32,884 nt of DNA from Staphylococcus intermedius NCTC 11048 (GCF_002902385.1 NZ_PPQH01000022.1:1-32884); one strand, 5' to 3'. Shown: positions 1 to 8,687, numbered from the stretch's first letter. Notes: generated by a model from the letters alone, not told the origin. Program-made: numbers and translations.

Positions 1-1374
1 TATGAAAAGATATATAAATTTAATGCGAATATGCGCTTTGAACTGAATCAACATACTTTGAAAAGGGTGTACCCAAATAAAAAATATCAAATGTTGAATG
101 CGAAAAGTATTGTCGAACAAGTGCTGCCTTTAATGACAGAAATGGTTGCGTACATTTATCGTGTCGGTCGTCCAGTTGTCATGTCACTCACAGGCGGCTT
201 TGATTCGAGAGTGTCTCTTGCTCTATTGAAAAACAAGTTACCGCATACGTTATTTTTTACATATTTAAAGACGGATGAAAAGAAAATCACAGGTGCGCAA
301 AAGAAAATTTATGATTCAGATCAAAAAGTGGTTTACTTTCTCGTTAATCAACTGAACTTGAAGCATCTTTTTTTCAACATTGATCAGCGCGAGGGGGTTC
401 AAGTAGTGGATGATTTATATGCGAATTATGAATCTGAGCATTCTATAGAGATCGTCCATTATTATAGTCAAGATGTAAAGTTTCAAAATGTTTCACATGT
501 GAAGTCGTCGTTATTTGAACTTGCAAAAGGAATAAGACCTAGCGCATTGGAAGAGCAAGGAGTTGCTATCGAGGCATATGTCCCATATATAAAAAAATGG
601 TCTCCTATCAATCAGACATCATGGATTCAACAGGTATTCACACAATTTATTGAAAGAAACGAAATCAATTTTTGTTTGGATAAAGGATACCACCTCTATG
701 ATGTCTTATATCTCGAGTCTAGGATGAATGGTTGGCATAGTGCAATTATTCAAGAAAGTGATCCTTACATGGAAGTATATAACTTCATCAATTGTAGATT
801 TATTTTGTTTCGTTTGATGGAAATGGATTATGAAGAGCGAAAGACACACGTATTTCATAAGGCAATCATTGACGAGTGTTGGCCGTTACTCCACTTTTTT
901 GGATTTAATACAGACCAAAATTTATATGACCAATATCAAAGTTTAAAAAAGCAACTTAAAACAGTTGAAAATCATCAAAAGCCAATACATGGCACAAAAT
1001 TAAATTACGAAACACAAGATTTTAGTAAAATAGCGCAACAGCAAAGCATTCGTTTTAAATTGAATCAGCAAAAATTTATCGCACATCAAATCTACTGTTT
1101 AAACATTTTGAACCCGTGTGATAATGCAGTTTCTATCTCTATCCGTACTTTTTATCAAAACAATAAAGGTAGAGGACACATTTTTATGACAATCGATCAT
1201 GTGAAATACGATATTGTGGATTTAGGATATGAAAGCATAGAGAAAACATTGTCTCCGCATTCATATTTATCAATTGAACTTCAATCTACGAAAGATATCG
1301 AAAAATCTTCCTGGATAGAAGCGGCTAAATTTCAAATCACAGAATCTAATTCGAATAAGAAGGTTATAGAATGA
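1..1374 (+). CDS. Asparagine-synthase-like PP-loop protein of a glycan cluster, 5' end cut off
   Basis: The frame is open from base 1, so the gene starts upstream; the ATG at 31 is only the first internal methionine. The motif SLTGGFDSR, about 52 residues after that methionine, is the pyrophosphate-binding PP-loop (SGGxDS type) of asparagine synthase B C-terminal domains. A later stretch (LYDVLYLESRMNGWHSA) resembles the helical part of that domain. The visible part shows no N-terminal glutaminase domain. The family activates a carboxylate with ATP and joins it to an amine, so an amide-forming role on a glycan or a precursor is possible; this is inference from the neighbours. The last ~120 residues do not resemble the synthase and may form a separate beta-rich domain. 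It overlaps the next gene by 4 bases (ATGA), so translation is probably coupled. Confidence 0.6.
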   Translation, partial: YEKIYKFNANMRFELNQHTLKRVYPNKKYQMLNAKSIVEQVLPLMTEMVAYIYRVGRPVVMSLTGGFDSRVSLALLKNKLPHTLFFTYLKTDEKKITGAQKKIYDSDQKVVYFLVNQLNLKHLFFNIDQREGVQVVDDLYANYESEHSIEIVHYYSQDVKFQNVSHVKSSLFELAKGIRPSALEEQGVAIEAYVPYIKKWSPINQTSWIQQVFTQFIERNEINFCLDKGYHLYDVLYLESRMNGWHSAIIQESDPYMEVYNFINCRFILFRLMEMDYEERKTHVFHKAIIDECWPLLHFFGFNTDQNLYDQYQSLKKQLKTVENHQKPIHGTKLNYETQDFSKIAQQQSIRFKLNQQKFIAHQIYCLNILNPCDNAVSISIRTFYQNNKGRGHIFMTIDHVKYDIVDLGYESIEKTLSPHSYLSIELQSTKDIEKSSWIEAAKFQITESNSNKKVIE

Positions 1375-2180
1375 GAGCAATCATAGAGATTTACAAAGAG
1401 CAAGTCATGAATTTACCTAAAATTTTTAAATTAGCGATTTATAACATGAAAAGTCAATATGCCAACCACTATTTAGGTATCTTTTGGAACATTTTGCAGC
1501 CGGTGCTCCAAGTGACCATTTACTATATTGTTTTTGGATTAGGGTTAAGGGGGAGTTCTAGCTCAATCATGGGCGTGCCTTTTATTGTCCATCTGGTTTC
1601 AGGTTTATTTCCTTGGCTTTTTATATCACAAGGGATCAACGCGGGTGCTTCAGCAATTCAAAAGAATATTGGTTTATTAGCTAAGATGAAGTTTCCTTCT
1701 TCTATTTTTATATCGATTGCACTTACCAATAATATGATCAATTTAATGATTACAACAAGTATCGTATTTGTCATTTCATTCGTGAATCATTATGTTCCAT
1801 GGTGGCACTATTTTTGGTTTATTTATTTCTTAATCGGCGCTTTTTCAATTATTTTCGGTATTTCTTTAATTATGAGCACATTGACTGTCATTGTTAGAGA
1901 TACAAAAAACTTATTGCAAAACGTCGTTCGTATGCTCTTCTTTTTGACACCAGTATTTTGGGTGTTAGAAGAACAACACGGCATTTTAGCAAAGTTAGCC
2001 AGCTTAAATCCTTTCGCATATCTCGTTGGCGTTTATCGCACAGCATTCATACATCACCAAACAGCTGTCTATGGTACGTGGTCTGATCATATTTATTTTT
2101 GGATGACGACTTTTTTACTGATTTTAATTGGCTCAGTTATACACATAAAATTCAGAAAAAGAATTCTAGATTATATATAG
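1371..2180 (+). CDS. TagG-like ABC-2 polysaccharide export permease
   Basis: A 269-residue membrane protein with about six hydrophobic segments (roughly residues 35-58, 70-88, 105-130, 135-160, 175-195 and 235-258) and a basic C-terminus. An N-terminal amphipathic stretch including YNMKSQYANHYLG is typical of TagG/Wzm-type ABC-2 permeases, which move lipid-linked teichoic acids or capsular polymers across the membrane. The partner ATPase is two genes downstream. Staphylococci normally have one essential TarGH pair for wall teichoic acid. Since this pair sits among glycosyltransferases and an asparagine-synthase-like gene, it is more likely a second exporter dedicated to the product of this cluster. 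The start at 1371 overlaps the upstream stop; an in-frame ATG at 1407 is a less likely alternative. Confidence 0.82.
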   Translation: MRAIIEIYKEQVMNLPKIFKLAIYNMKSQYANHYLGIFWNILQPVLQVTIYYIVFGLGLRGSSSSIMGVPFIVHLVSGLFPWLFISQGINAGASAIQKNIGLLAKMKFPSSIFISIALTNNMINLMITTSIVFVISFVNHYVPWWHYFWFIYFLIGAFSIIFGISLIMSTLTVIVRDTKNLLQNVVRMLFFLTPVFWVLEEQHGILAKLASLNPFAYLVGVYRTAFIHHQTAVYGTWSDHIYFWMTTFLLILIGSVIHIKFRKRILDYI

Positions 2181-2191
2181 GGGCTTAAAAT

Positions 2192-3382
2192 ATGAAATCT
2201 AAAAAACTATTAATGATTACACAAAACTTTTATCCGGAATTAGGCTCAGCAGCAAATCGTATGAAAATGTTGTTTAAACACTTCACTCAAGAAGGTGTCG
2301 TCACCCACGTATTGACAACAGAACCTTCATATCCTAATCATGAGTTGTATCAAAATCAATACTATTTTGATGATGACATGATAAATCGTTATGAAAACGA
2401 GAGCATTGTCCGCATGAAAATGCTTTGTGAAAAACAAAATAAAAATCTCCTCGCACGGTTAATGTACTATGTCGAGCAATATATAAGGGTAAGACATTAT
2501 ATTTACAAACATAAAAATGATTACGATTATATTTATGTTACGAGTCCAAATATTTTTATTGCTTGGGCGACTTTGTTTATGAAAAAAGCGAAGAGACCTA
2601 CTTATATTTTAGAAGTTCGAGATTTATGGCCAGATAGTGTGAATGGGATTAAAGGGGTAAACCTTAAATTGACTTGGCCATTGCTTAAACGATTGGAGAA
2701 ATTGATGTATCAGCGTGCGGATAAAATTGTCATTAATAATAAAGGATTTCAGGAACATATTCAACGTATGTTAAGCAAGGACAAACAGATTCAATATATT
2801 CCTAATTCAGTGAGTGAGGAAGAACGTTTCACGGAAGAGAAATTTAACGCGTTTCATGTGATTTACACTGGCAATATCGGATACGCGCAAGATGTCGAAC
2901 ATTTAATCGAATTGTTTGAAGGACTTAATGATAATCAAGTGTATAGTACAGCGATTGTGTATGGGGTAAAAGCACCGAAATTTAGGCAGGCAGTTCAACA
3001 TTTAGAGTATGTGACACTTAAACCAGTGATGAGTCGTGAACAATGTCTTAAAGAAATTTCTAAACATCACATTGCGCTATCGATTTTGAATGATGATGAA
3101 ATATTTTTAAATGTGTTGCCCGGAAAAATTGTGGATGCAATAGGGGTAAATACGCTCCCTGTTACAAATATTGGTGGAAAAATGGCTGAGGACATCAATA
3201 TGTTTCAAATCGGTTTTGCGGAAAAGAATGCGACACCCAAAGTATTATTAGAAAAAATTTTAAAGTATAGAGATCATCCTTCATATTTTGAAACACAGTT
3301 AAAAAATGCGAGACAGTATCGAGACCAATTTTTAAACTGGGAAAAGAATATTAAAACTTTAATGAGCTTTCTTAAGGGGTGA
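2192..3382 (+). CDS. Glycosyltransferase family 4 (WbuB-like)
   Basis: A 396-residue GT-B protein. The N-terminus (QNFYPELGSAANRM) and the motif LEVRDLWPDSV near residue 145 are typical of the WbuB/WcaI-like branch of GT4, which transfers sugars in capsule and O-antigen assembly. The C-terminal half contains the nucleotide-sugar lobe, with VIYTGNIGYAQD near residue 225 and LPGKIVDAIG near residue 310. The usual ExxxxGxP-type patch is weak, so donor and acceptor cannot be predicted. No signal peptide or membrane segment is visible, so it is probably cytoplasmic or peripheral. An AGGGG ribosome-binding site precedes ATG 2192. It lies 11 bases after the permease and overlaps the region before the ATPase start, so it is part of the same operon. 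Confidence 0.8.
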   Translation: MKSKKLLMITQNFYPELGSAANRMKMLFKHFTQEGVVTHVLTTEPSYPNHELYQNQYYFDDDMINRYENESIVRMKMLCEKQNKNLLARLMYYVEQYIRVRHYIYKHKNDYDYIYVTSPNIFIAWATLFMKKAKRPTYILEVRDLWPDSVNGIKGVNLKLTWPLLKRLEKLMYQRADKIVINNKGFQEHIQRMLSKDKQIQYIPNSVSEEERFTEEKFNAFHVIYTGNIGYAQDVEHLIELFEGLNDNQVYSTAIVYGVKAPKFRQAVQHLEYVTLKPVMSREQCLKEISKHHIALSILNDDEIFLNVLPGKIVDAIGVNTLPVTNIGGKMAEDINMFQIGFAEKNATPKVLLEKILKYRDHPSYFETQLKNARQYRDQFLNWEKNIKTLMSFLKG

Positions 3383-3387
3383 ATCAT

Positions 3388-4308
3388 ATGTCAGCAACGC
3401 AATATAATGTCATCTGTGAAAATGTGACTAAAATTTATGATTTAAATCGGAGTAAAAAAGACAAATTGCTTTCTTTATTCACTTTGGGTAAATCTTATTC
3501 GTTCAAACCATATTATGCACTGAAAGATGTGAGTTTCAAAGTAGAGCGGGGGACTTCTGTCGGTATTATAGGATTAAATGGCTCAGGAAAGTCTACGTTG
3601 TCTAATATTTTGGGGGAAGTCGTGATGCCAACATACGGAGAAGTCCATACAGAGGGGAAACCTTCTCTTATTGCGATTGGTGCGGGCCTTAACCCTGCAT
3701 TTACAGGTGAAGAAAACATACGTTACAAATGTTTGATGCATGGGATGTCTACAAAAGAGATCAATGAAAAGTTTGATGACATTGTGAAATTTAGTGAATT
3801 AGATGAATTTATCTACCAACCGCTTAAATCCTATTCTAGTGGGATGAAATCGAGATTAGGTTTTTCTATTGCGATTCATACGGATCCTGATATTCTCATT
3901 GTGGACGAGGCGTTATCAGTCGGTGATGAAACATTTTCGAATAAATGTATTGAACGTATGAAAGCATTTCAGGAGGAAGGAAAAACAATCTTTTTTGTGT
4001 CTCATTCTGCCAGTCAAATTCGAAAGATGTGTGATAAAGCACTGTGGATTCATTACGGTCAAATGGTCGCATATGATGATGTCAATTCAGTGATCAAGCG
4101 CTATAATGCACTTGTTCAAAAAATAAAACACATGCCTAAATCAGAACAAGTAGCGTATAAGAAAAAGAAGTTAAAACAACAACAAGTGGGTGATTGTAAT
4201 GCGTCAACCCTATCACAACACCAAGATGTCTCCTTAATGACGCATGGATTAATAAGTATTACGTTAGTCGGTTGGTTCGTTGCATTGTATTTTCAATTAA
4301 TCGGTTAG
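3388..4308 (+). CDS. TagH-like ATPase of a polysaccharide ABC exporter
   Basis: This is the ATP-binding partner of the TagG-like permease. Counting from ATG 3388, Walker A is GLNGSGKST (62-70), the signature is YSSGMKSRL (149-157), Walker B is ILIVDE (169-174) and the H-loop histidine is in FVSHS. FIYQPLKSYSSGM closely follows TagH-type proteins. The frame also opens at GTG 3379, overlapping the upstream stop, but AAGGGG at 3374-3379 lies 8 bases before ATG 3388, which I prefer. After the ATPase domain come a basic, Lys/Gln-rich linker and a hydrophobic C-terminal segment (about residues 285-305). The C-terminus is therefore probably anchored in the membrane, as a reduced version of the extended tail of Bacillus TagH; this comparison is from memory. 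Confidence 0.84.
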   Translation: MSATQYNVICENVTKIYDLNRSKKDKLLSLFTLGKSYSFKPYYALKDVSFKVERGTSVGIIGLNGSGKSTLSNILGEVVMPTYGEVHTEGKPSLIAIGAGLNPAFTGEENIRYKCLMHGMSTKEINEKFDDIVKFSELDEFIYQPLKSYSSGMKSRLGFSIAIHTDPDILIVDEALSVGDETFSNKCIERMKAFQEEGKTIFFVSHSASQIRKMCDKALWIHYGQMVAYDDVNSVIKRYNALVQKIKHMPKSEQVAYKKKKLKQQQVGDCNASTLSQHQDVSLMTHGLISITLVGWFVALYFQLIG

Positions 4309-4324
4309 GAAATGGGGGACTTCA

Positions 4325-5140
4325 ATGATTCAATTCAATTACGATACATTAACGCTAGAGGATTTGTTAAATGCGAATAATCAAAAAGTCAAACTTAATG
4401 TAGATGGTATTGATTTTTATATCTTTGTTCATATCAAACCCAATACGGATCGACTCCTCGTGCATTCCAATGGTGCAATTGACAAAAACAAAGCAGAACC
4501 ACCCGTGTTTTTGAGAAAGAGTTGGCGAGATGATTTTGATGCGCATTGTCTGTTTATAGATGATCGTACGATACATGATAGCCCTCTCAGCTTAGGATGG
4601 GGATTAGGGACTAAAGATCGATTCTATATTGAAGATTATGCCCGAATTAGCCAAAAAGTGAGTCGACTGTTAAATGTAGAGGATCATCAAGTGACTTATT
4701 ATGGAAGTTCAGGTGGTGGATTTATTTCAATGATGTTGGCGATTCATCATCAAAATTCTCGAGCCATTGTCAACAATCCACAAGCCTATGTACATCGGTA
4801 TAGTCGCAACCATGTATTAAAGGCCTATCAATTTGTATTTGGAGATATGGCGTTTAATGACGTGAATCAAATGTTTGCCAATCGTGTCTCCGTTACCAGT
4901 CTTATGAAAAAAAATAACTATATCCCTGAAATACTCTATATTCAAAATCGTTTGAGTCACAGAGATATGGAAGATCATGTCATGCCTTTTATGCAAATGT
5001 TAGACAAATACAAGCTCGACAGTTCTCGCATAAATTTTCTATTGTATAACGATAAAAAATCAGGACATAACCCACTACCTAAAGATAAAACGGTGGAATT
5101 AGTTAATTTATTCATGAAGCGGCAGTTGAATGTTTATTAA
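4325..5140 (+). CDS. Putative serine hydrolase or acyltransferase of the glycan cluster
   Basis: A 271-residue soluble protein that I cannot name. VTYYGSSGGGFISM (about residues 123-136) is a nucleophile elbow of the alpha/beta-hydrolase type (GxSxGG). A late histidine in KKSGHNPLPKD (about 240-250) and aspartates between them could complete a catalytic triad. The N-terminal ~110 residues resemble a beta-rich cap (DRLLVHSNGAIDK). Similar folds in polysaccharide loci and in the Asp2 family add or remove O-acetyl groups, so acyl modification of the exported glycan is a reasonable inference but not proven. No signal peptide is visible, which favours a cytoplasmic site. GGGGGA six to eight bases before ATG 4325 is the ribosome-binding site, and the gene is 16 bases after the ATPase. 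Confidence 0.5.
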   Translation: MIQFNYDTLTLEDLLNANNQKVKLNVDGIDFYIFVHIKPNTDRLLVHSNGAIDKNKAEPPVFLRKSWRDDFDAHCLFIDDRTIHDSPLSLGWGLGTKDRFYIEDYARISQKVSRLLNVEDHQVTYYGSSGGGFISMMLAIHHQNSRAIVNNPQAYVHRYSRNHVLKAYQFVFGDMAFNDVNQMFANRVSVTSLMKKNNYIPEILYIQNRLSHRDMEDHVMPFMQMLDKYKLDSSRINFLLYNDKKSGHNPLPKDKTVELVNLFMKRQLNVY

Positions 5141-5182
5141 TAATTACTTTTGCGTAGCAATCATATCAAGGGAGATGACAAA

Positions 5183-6514
5183 GTGAAAAAAGTAGCGATG
5201 TTCGTGTGGAATCATTTCACCAACGATGCACGGGTCAATCGAGAATGTACGGCACTCGCTGAAGCGGGATATGATGTCGATTTAATTGCGATTAATGACC
5301 CTAAAAATAAAGATATACAAGCATTTGAACAACGAGAAAATCATTTTCGTGTTCATCGTGTCAGACGCTATCCTTTTTTAATTCAAGCGTATGCAGATTA
5401 CGGGAAAAAGTTTCTCATCGTCATCGGTGGGCTCTCTTTCACAATTGCAGCAGGGCTATTTTATCTCAATTTAAAGTTGATGTTAAGCTATGCCATGTTG
5501 TTAGTGACTGCATTCGCGATAATGAAAGTGAAAAAAATACGTAAATGGGTGGTTAATAGTGCCATTATAGCGCGTATGATTGTGAAAGGTTATATGATGA
5601 AAGCAGATATTTATCATGCAAATGACTTGAATACGTTACCTCAAGGGATTGTGTGTTCAAAATTGCGTCTCAAACCCAAGCTGCTCGTCTACGATAGTCA
5701 TGAAGTACAATCCGATCGTACCGGCTACAATTCAGAGCGTATTAAGAAAATAGAACGCTTTTTGTTACGCTTTGTCGATACGATGATGGTTGAAAATCAT
5801 ACACGCGCAAAGCATAATGAACAATTGTATGGCTTTTATCCGCAACCTTTATACAATTATTCCGCGTTATACGATATTGAAAAACAACCGCATATGAATG
5901 TGCATGCTAAGTTAGGCATCCCAGCTGATGAAAAAATTTTACTCTATCAAGGTGGATTGCAACAAGGTCGAGGCTTAGAAAAGTTGATTGAAGCAATGCC
6001 GATGATTGATGAAGGGGTGCTTGTTTTTGTCGGGGGCGGAAAGCTTACAAATACACTGAAAGCCCAAGCACAGGCCTCACCAGCAAGCGACCGTATCTAC
6101 TTTTTAGACAAAGTGCCGTTTGAACAATTGCCAAGTATTACGCGAGAGGCATTCGTCGGCTTTCAAGTGTTACAAAATATTTGTTTTAACCATTATTCTG
6201 CAAGCTCGAATAAACTGTTCGAATATATCATGGCGCACGTGCCTGTCATCTCATGCGACTTTCCAGAAATTCAACGTGTCGTGGAAGACAACCAGGTGGG
6301 GATTGCGACTGACACCCATGTAAGTGAAAACATTGCGCAAGCGGTGAACCATTTGCTGCGTCATCCTGAAGATTATGAACGTTATCGTGCGAATACGCGT
6401 CGTACGAAAATGATTTATAATTGGCAAAATGAAAAACAAAAATTATTAAACGTGTACAACACACTTGGTGATAAAGTTTCATATATAGGGAAAATACAGC
6501 CTCAAATGAAATGA
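5183..6514 (+). CDS. Glycosyltransferase family 4 with an inserted membrane hairpin
   Basis: The GT-B fold is recognisable: an N-terminal Rossmann lobe beginning KKVAMFVWNHFTNDARV, and a C-terminal donor lobe with LLYQGGLQQGRGLEKLIEAM and SSNKLFEYIMAHVPVIS, where the glutamate belongs to the EX7E-type donor site. Between residues ~75 and 115 two strongly hydrophobic segments interrupt the N-terminal lobe, so the enzyme is probably held at the inner face of the membrane near its lipid-linked acceptor. The longer frame begins at TTG 5150, but AAGGGAG at 5168-5174 lies 8 bases before GTG 5183, which also matches the usual N-terminus, giving 443 residues. It is the last gene of the cluster. Sugar specificity cannot be read from sequence. 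Confidence 0.78.
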   Translation: MKKVAMFVWNHFTNDARVNRECTALAEAGYDVDLIAINDPKNKDIQAFEQRENHFRVHRVRRYPFLIQAYADYGKKFLIVIGGLSFTIAAGLFYLNLKLMLSYAMLLVTAFAIMKVKKIRKWVVNSAIIARMIVKGYMMKADIYHANDLNTLPQGIVCSKLRLKPKLLVYDSHEVQSDRTGYNSERIKKIERFLLRFVDTMMVENHTRAKHNEQLYGFYPQPLYNYSALYDIEKQPHMNVHAKLGIPADEKILLYQGGLQQGRGLEKLIEAMPMIDEGVLVFVGGGKLTNTLKAQAQASPASDRIYFLDKVPFEQLPSITREAFVGFQVLQNICFNHYSASSNKLFEYIMAHVPVISCDFPEIQRVVEDNQVGIATDTHVSENIAQAVNHLLRHPEDYERYRANTRRTKMIYNWQNEKQKLLNVYNTLGDKVSYIGKIQPQMK

Positions 6515-6623
6515 TTGACTCAAACTTTTGACCGATATTGAAATTTATTTGATATGAATATGTCTTAATATCCATTTAATGGGGTATATCAATTGTAAAT
6601 AATCATATCGGAGGTTTTTATAT

Positions 6624-7265
6624 ATGAAATTTAAAATGTTGTCTTTATTATTAGCATCAGGTATCGTCTTAGCAGCTTGTGGTAACGACGATGATGATGA
6701 CCAAAAAAATACGAGCAACACAGATAACAACACAAAAACGGAACAAACGACTGATAACAATCAAAATAGTGATGACAATGATCGTGATGACAGCGATGAT
6801 CAAAACACAAATCAAAACGTTAAAGGTCAAACGATGGATGTTAAAGATGTAAAAACAACACCTGAAGACGCCATTAAAACAGCGAAATCGTCATTTGATG
6901 GTGACGTGAAACAAGTGGAATACAAAAAAGAAAATGGTCAATGGGTATATGACATTGATTTAAGAAGCAACAATGAAGAAGCAGAAGTCAAAGTATCTGA
7001 TAAAGATAATAAAGTGTTGAATACAGACAAAGAAAAAGAAATGGACAACGATGATGACAAAACGATTAATTATGCAGATGCCATTGATTTTAAAGAAGCT
7101 GTGAAAAAAGCACAAGATCAACAACAAGGTGACTTGAAAAAATGGTCATTAGATTATGATGACGGTCAATTTGTATACAACATCGAATTACTGACGGATA
7201 ACGGCGAACAAGAATTAGTACTCGATGCGAAATCGGGTAAAGTATTACAACAAGAAAATGATTAA
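6624..7265 (+). CDS. Lipoprotein with two PepSY-like domains
   Basis: The protein starts with a lipoprotein signal peptide whose lipobox LAAC places the lipid-modified cysteine at residue 19, so it should be anchored to the outer face of the membrane. Residues ~20-72 form a low-complexity Asp/Asn/Gln/Thr-rich linker. Two related units follow, about 75-137 and 144-213, each with a helix (EDAIKTAKSSF; FKEAVKKAQDQ) followed by strands containing WVYDIDL or FVYNIEL. This is the PepSY pattern, known in protease propeptides and in small staphylococcal lipoproteins. Function is unknown; inhibition of an extracytoplasmic protease is a family-level guess. GGAGG precedes ATG 6624. It is probably a separate transcription unit, since 109 bases separate it from the glycosyltransferase. 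Confidence 0.8.
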   Translation: MKFKMLSLLLASGIVLAACGNDDDDDQKNTSNTDNNTKTEQTTDNNQNSDDNDRDDSDDQNTNQNVKGQTMDVKDVKTTPEDAIKTAKSSFDGDVKQVEYKKENGQWVYDIDLRSNNEEAEVKVSDKDNKVLNTDKEKEMDNDDDKTINYADAIDFKEAVKKAQDQQQGDLKKWSLDYDDGQFVYNIELLTDNGEQELVLDAKSGKVLQQEND

Positions 7266-7280
7266 TCTGTTATAAAAAAG

Positions 7281-7672
7281 GAAGGGAATAGGACATAAAT
7301 ATTTTTGATGCTGTGGATGCAGTACTTTGTTTAACTTGCCCTCCCGCTATGAATTGTATTTTTGATTGCCCTCATGGCTTCGCGTTCTTAAGGGCTGGCC
7401 CTTCAACTAACTAACGCTTGATTAAACTGTTACATTTGTTGAAGCGTTAGTGGATTTTCCGGACCAGCTGATTCCTCAAGAGTCTCAGCCTTCTGGCAAT
7501 CTAACTCCAAATACAGGAAGTAGGGGCAAGTTTCTGATATGAAGACAATCCATAGCATCAACTTTTCATGTCAAACTCTTCCTCATTTTCGTCGTTATTA
7601 TCATCAACTGTAGATATAGCTCCACGATAAATAGGACTGGGAAAACTTAATGTCTCGGACCCTTTTATATGG
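7281..7672 (+). repeat. Structured intergenic repeat, copy 1 (short form)
   Basis: This non-coding stretch fills the junction between the convergent lipoprotein and nucleoside hydrolase genes. It shares its order of motifs with copies 2 and 3. An outer inverted repeat pairs AACTTGCCC (7333-7341) with GGGCAAGTT (7524-7532). An inner one pairs GATTGCC (7364-7370) with GGCAATC (7495-7501), then GGCT (7376-7379) with AGCC (7487-7490). Inside lies a perfect 10-base-pair hairpin, ACTAACGCTT (7410-7419) with AAGCGTTAGT (7442-7451). About 160 bases present in copy 2 are missing after the shared GGATTTTC motif. No transposase or convincing coding frame is seen. Confidence 0.8.
7634..7668 (+). terminator. 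Terminator-like end hairpin of repeat copy 1
   Basis: GGACTGGGA (7634-7642) can pair with TCTCGGACC (7653-7661) with one mismatch and two G-U pairs on the + strand, followed by four T. On the other strand the wobble pairs become mismatches, so it is likely to work, if at all, on + transcripts such as that of the lipoprotein gene. Confidence 0.35.
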
Positions 7673-7679
7673 AGTATTT

Positions 7680-8585
7680 CTATGGACAATATTGTAACAT
7701 TTCGAGAAAGGCAGCTTGAAAGTCTTCAGCTTGAATATCCATGAGTACGTGTGTTGAACTGTCTGTTACGTTAAAGTCAACAAATGTTGCGCCACGTGCA
7801 TGGGTACCACTTAATTCTACCTCTACTTGAGCAGGACGTACTGTAAATAAATCGGGATAACATAAATACATCATTGTATAGGCATCATAAACGTTTAAGC
7901 CATCTAAAAATGATTCACCTCGATAATGTTGGAACAGATGATACAACATATGACCAGTTTGATTCATGTCCTTTATTTTTGGTAATAAGGTGTGAGGTAA
8001 GTTGGATGCACGTGCAATATCCAGTCCTGCCATGACAATAGGTATACCAGATTGAAAGACGATATGTGCGGCTTCTGGATCTGCATAGACGTTAAATTCT
8101 GCGGCAGGGGTAATATTCCCTGGTCCAGCACTCCCACCCATTAACACGATTTGATGAATATATGTATGCACTTCGGAATACATTTTCAAAAGTAACGCGA
8201 TATTTGTGAGCGGTCCAATCGGCACTAACGTCATCGGTGTCGTTGATTGAAGGAGTAGGTCTTTCATTGTCTCCACACTATTATTTGAAATGAGTGGTGT
8301 CGTAGGTTCATCAAATGCATAACCTGCCATACCGCTTTCGCCATGAACATGAGGGGCGTGGACCGGCTTTTGTATAAGTGGTGACGCTGCGCCTGATGCA
8401 ACGGGTACACGGGCATGAAAATATTCAATTAATTGTTGGGCATTCCTCGTTGTTAAATGGAGTGGGACATTACCATGCACAGTGGATATCAGTTGTACGT
8501 CAAGTTGTGGATGATGAAGTGCCAGACTGATTGCAGCTGCATCATCAATGCCAGGATCTGTATCAATAATGATTGGGATAGACAT
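7680..8585 (-). CDS. Inosine-uridine-type nucleoside hydrolase
   Basis: A 301-residue enzyme that splits nucleosides into ribose and free base. The N-terminal calcium-binding signature IIIDTDPGIDDAAA is diagnostic of the IunH/RihA-C family. Further ligand motifs follow, including VLMGGSAGPGNITPAAEFN near the middle and NVYDAYTM near the C-terminus. The length fits the family. The frame runs back to 8723, but the extra 46 residues are hydrophobic and unlike the family, and AAGGAGG at 8596-8602 sets the start at ATG 8585. It is a single gene between the qox terminator and repeat copy 1, with its own likely promoter at 8660-8687. Its role is nucleoside salvage; whether purine or pyrimidine nucleosides are preferred cannot be told. 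Confidence 0.9.
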   Translation of the reverse strand: MSIPIIIDTDPGIDDAAAISLALHHPQLDVQLISTVHGNVPLHLTTRNAQQLIEYFHARVPVASGAASPLIQKPVHAPHVHGESGMAGYAFDEPTTPLISNNSVETMKDLLLQSTTPMTLVPIGPLTNIALLLKMYSEVHTYIHQIVLMGGSAGPGNITPAAEFNVYADPEAAHIVFQSGIPIVMAGLDIARASNLPHTLLPKIKDMNQTGHMLYHLFQHYRGESFLDGLNVYDAYTMMYLCYPDLFTVRPAQVEVELSGTHARGATFVDFNVTDSSTHVLMDIQAEDFQAAFLEMLQYCP

Positions 8586-8659
8586 TTTATTAAAACCTCC
8601 TTTTAAATCTATAGTAAGACTTTGTTTGATATCATTCAACTTGGAGGAAAAGTGATTAA

Positions 8660-8687
8660 AGTATAAAAGGGGATGCCGCAATATCAA
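8660..8687 (-). promoter_or_regulatory. Likely SigA promoter of the nucleoside hydrolase gene
   Basis: On the - strand TTGATA (8682-8687) and TATACT (8660-8665) are separated by 16 bases. The predicted leader is about 65 bases. A second possible pair (TTGAAT 8634-8639 and TACTAT 8611-8616, 17-base spacing) lies so close to the ribosome-binding site that it is less plausible. Confidence 0.5.
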
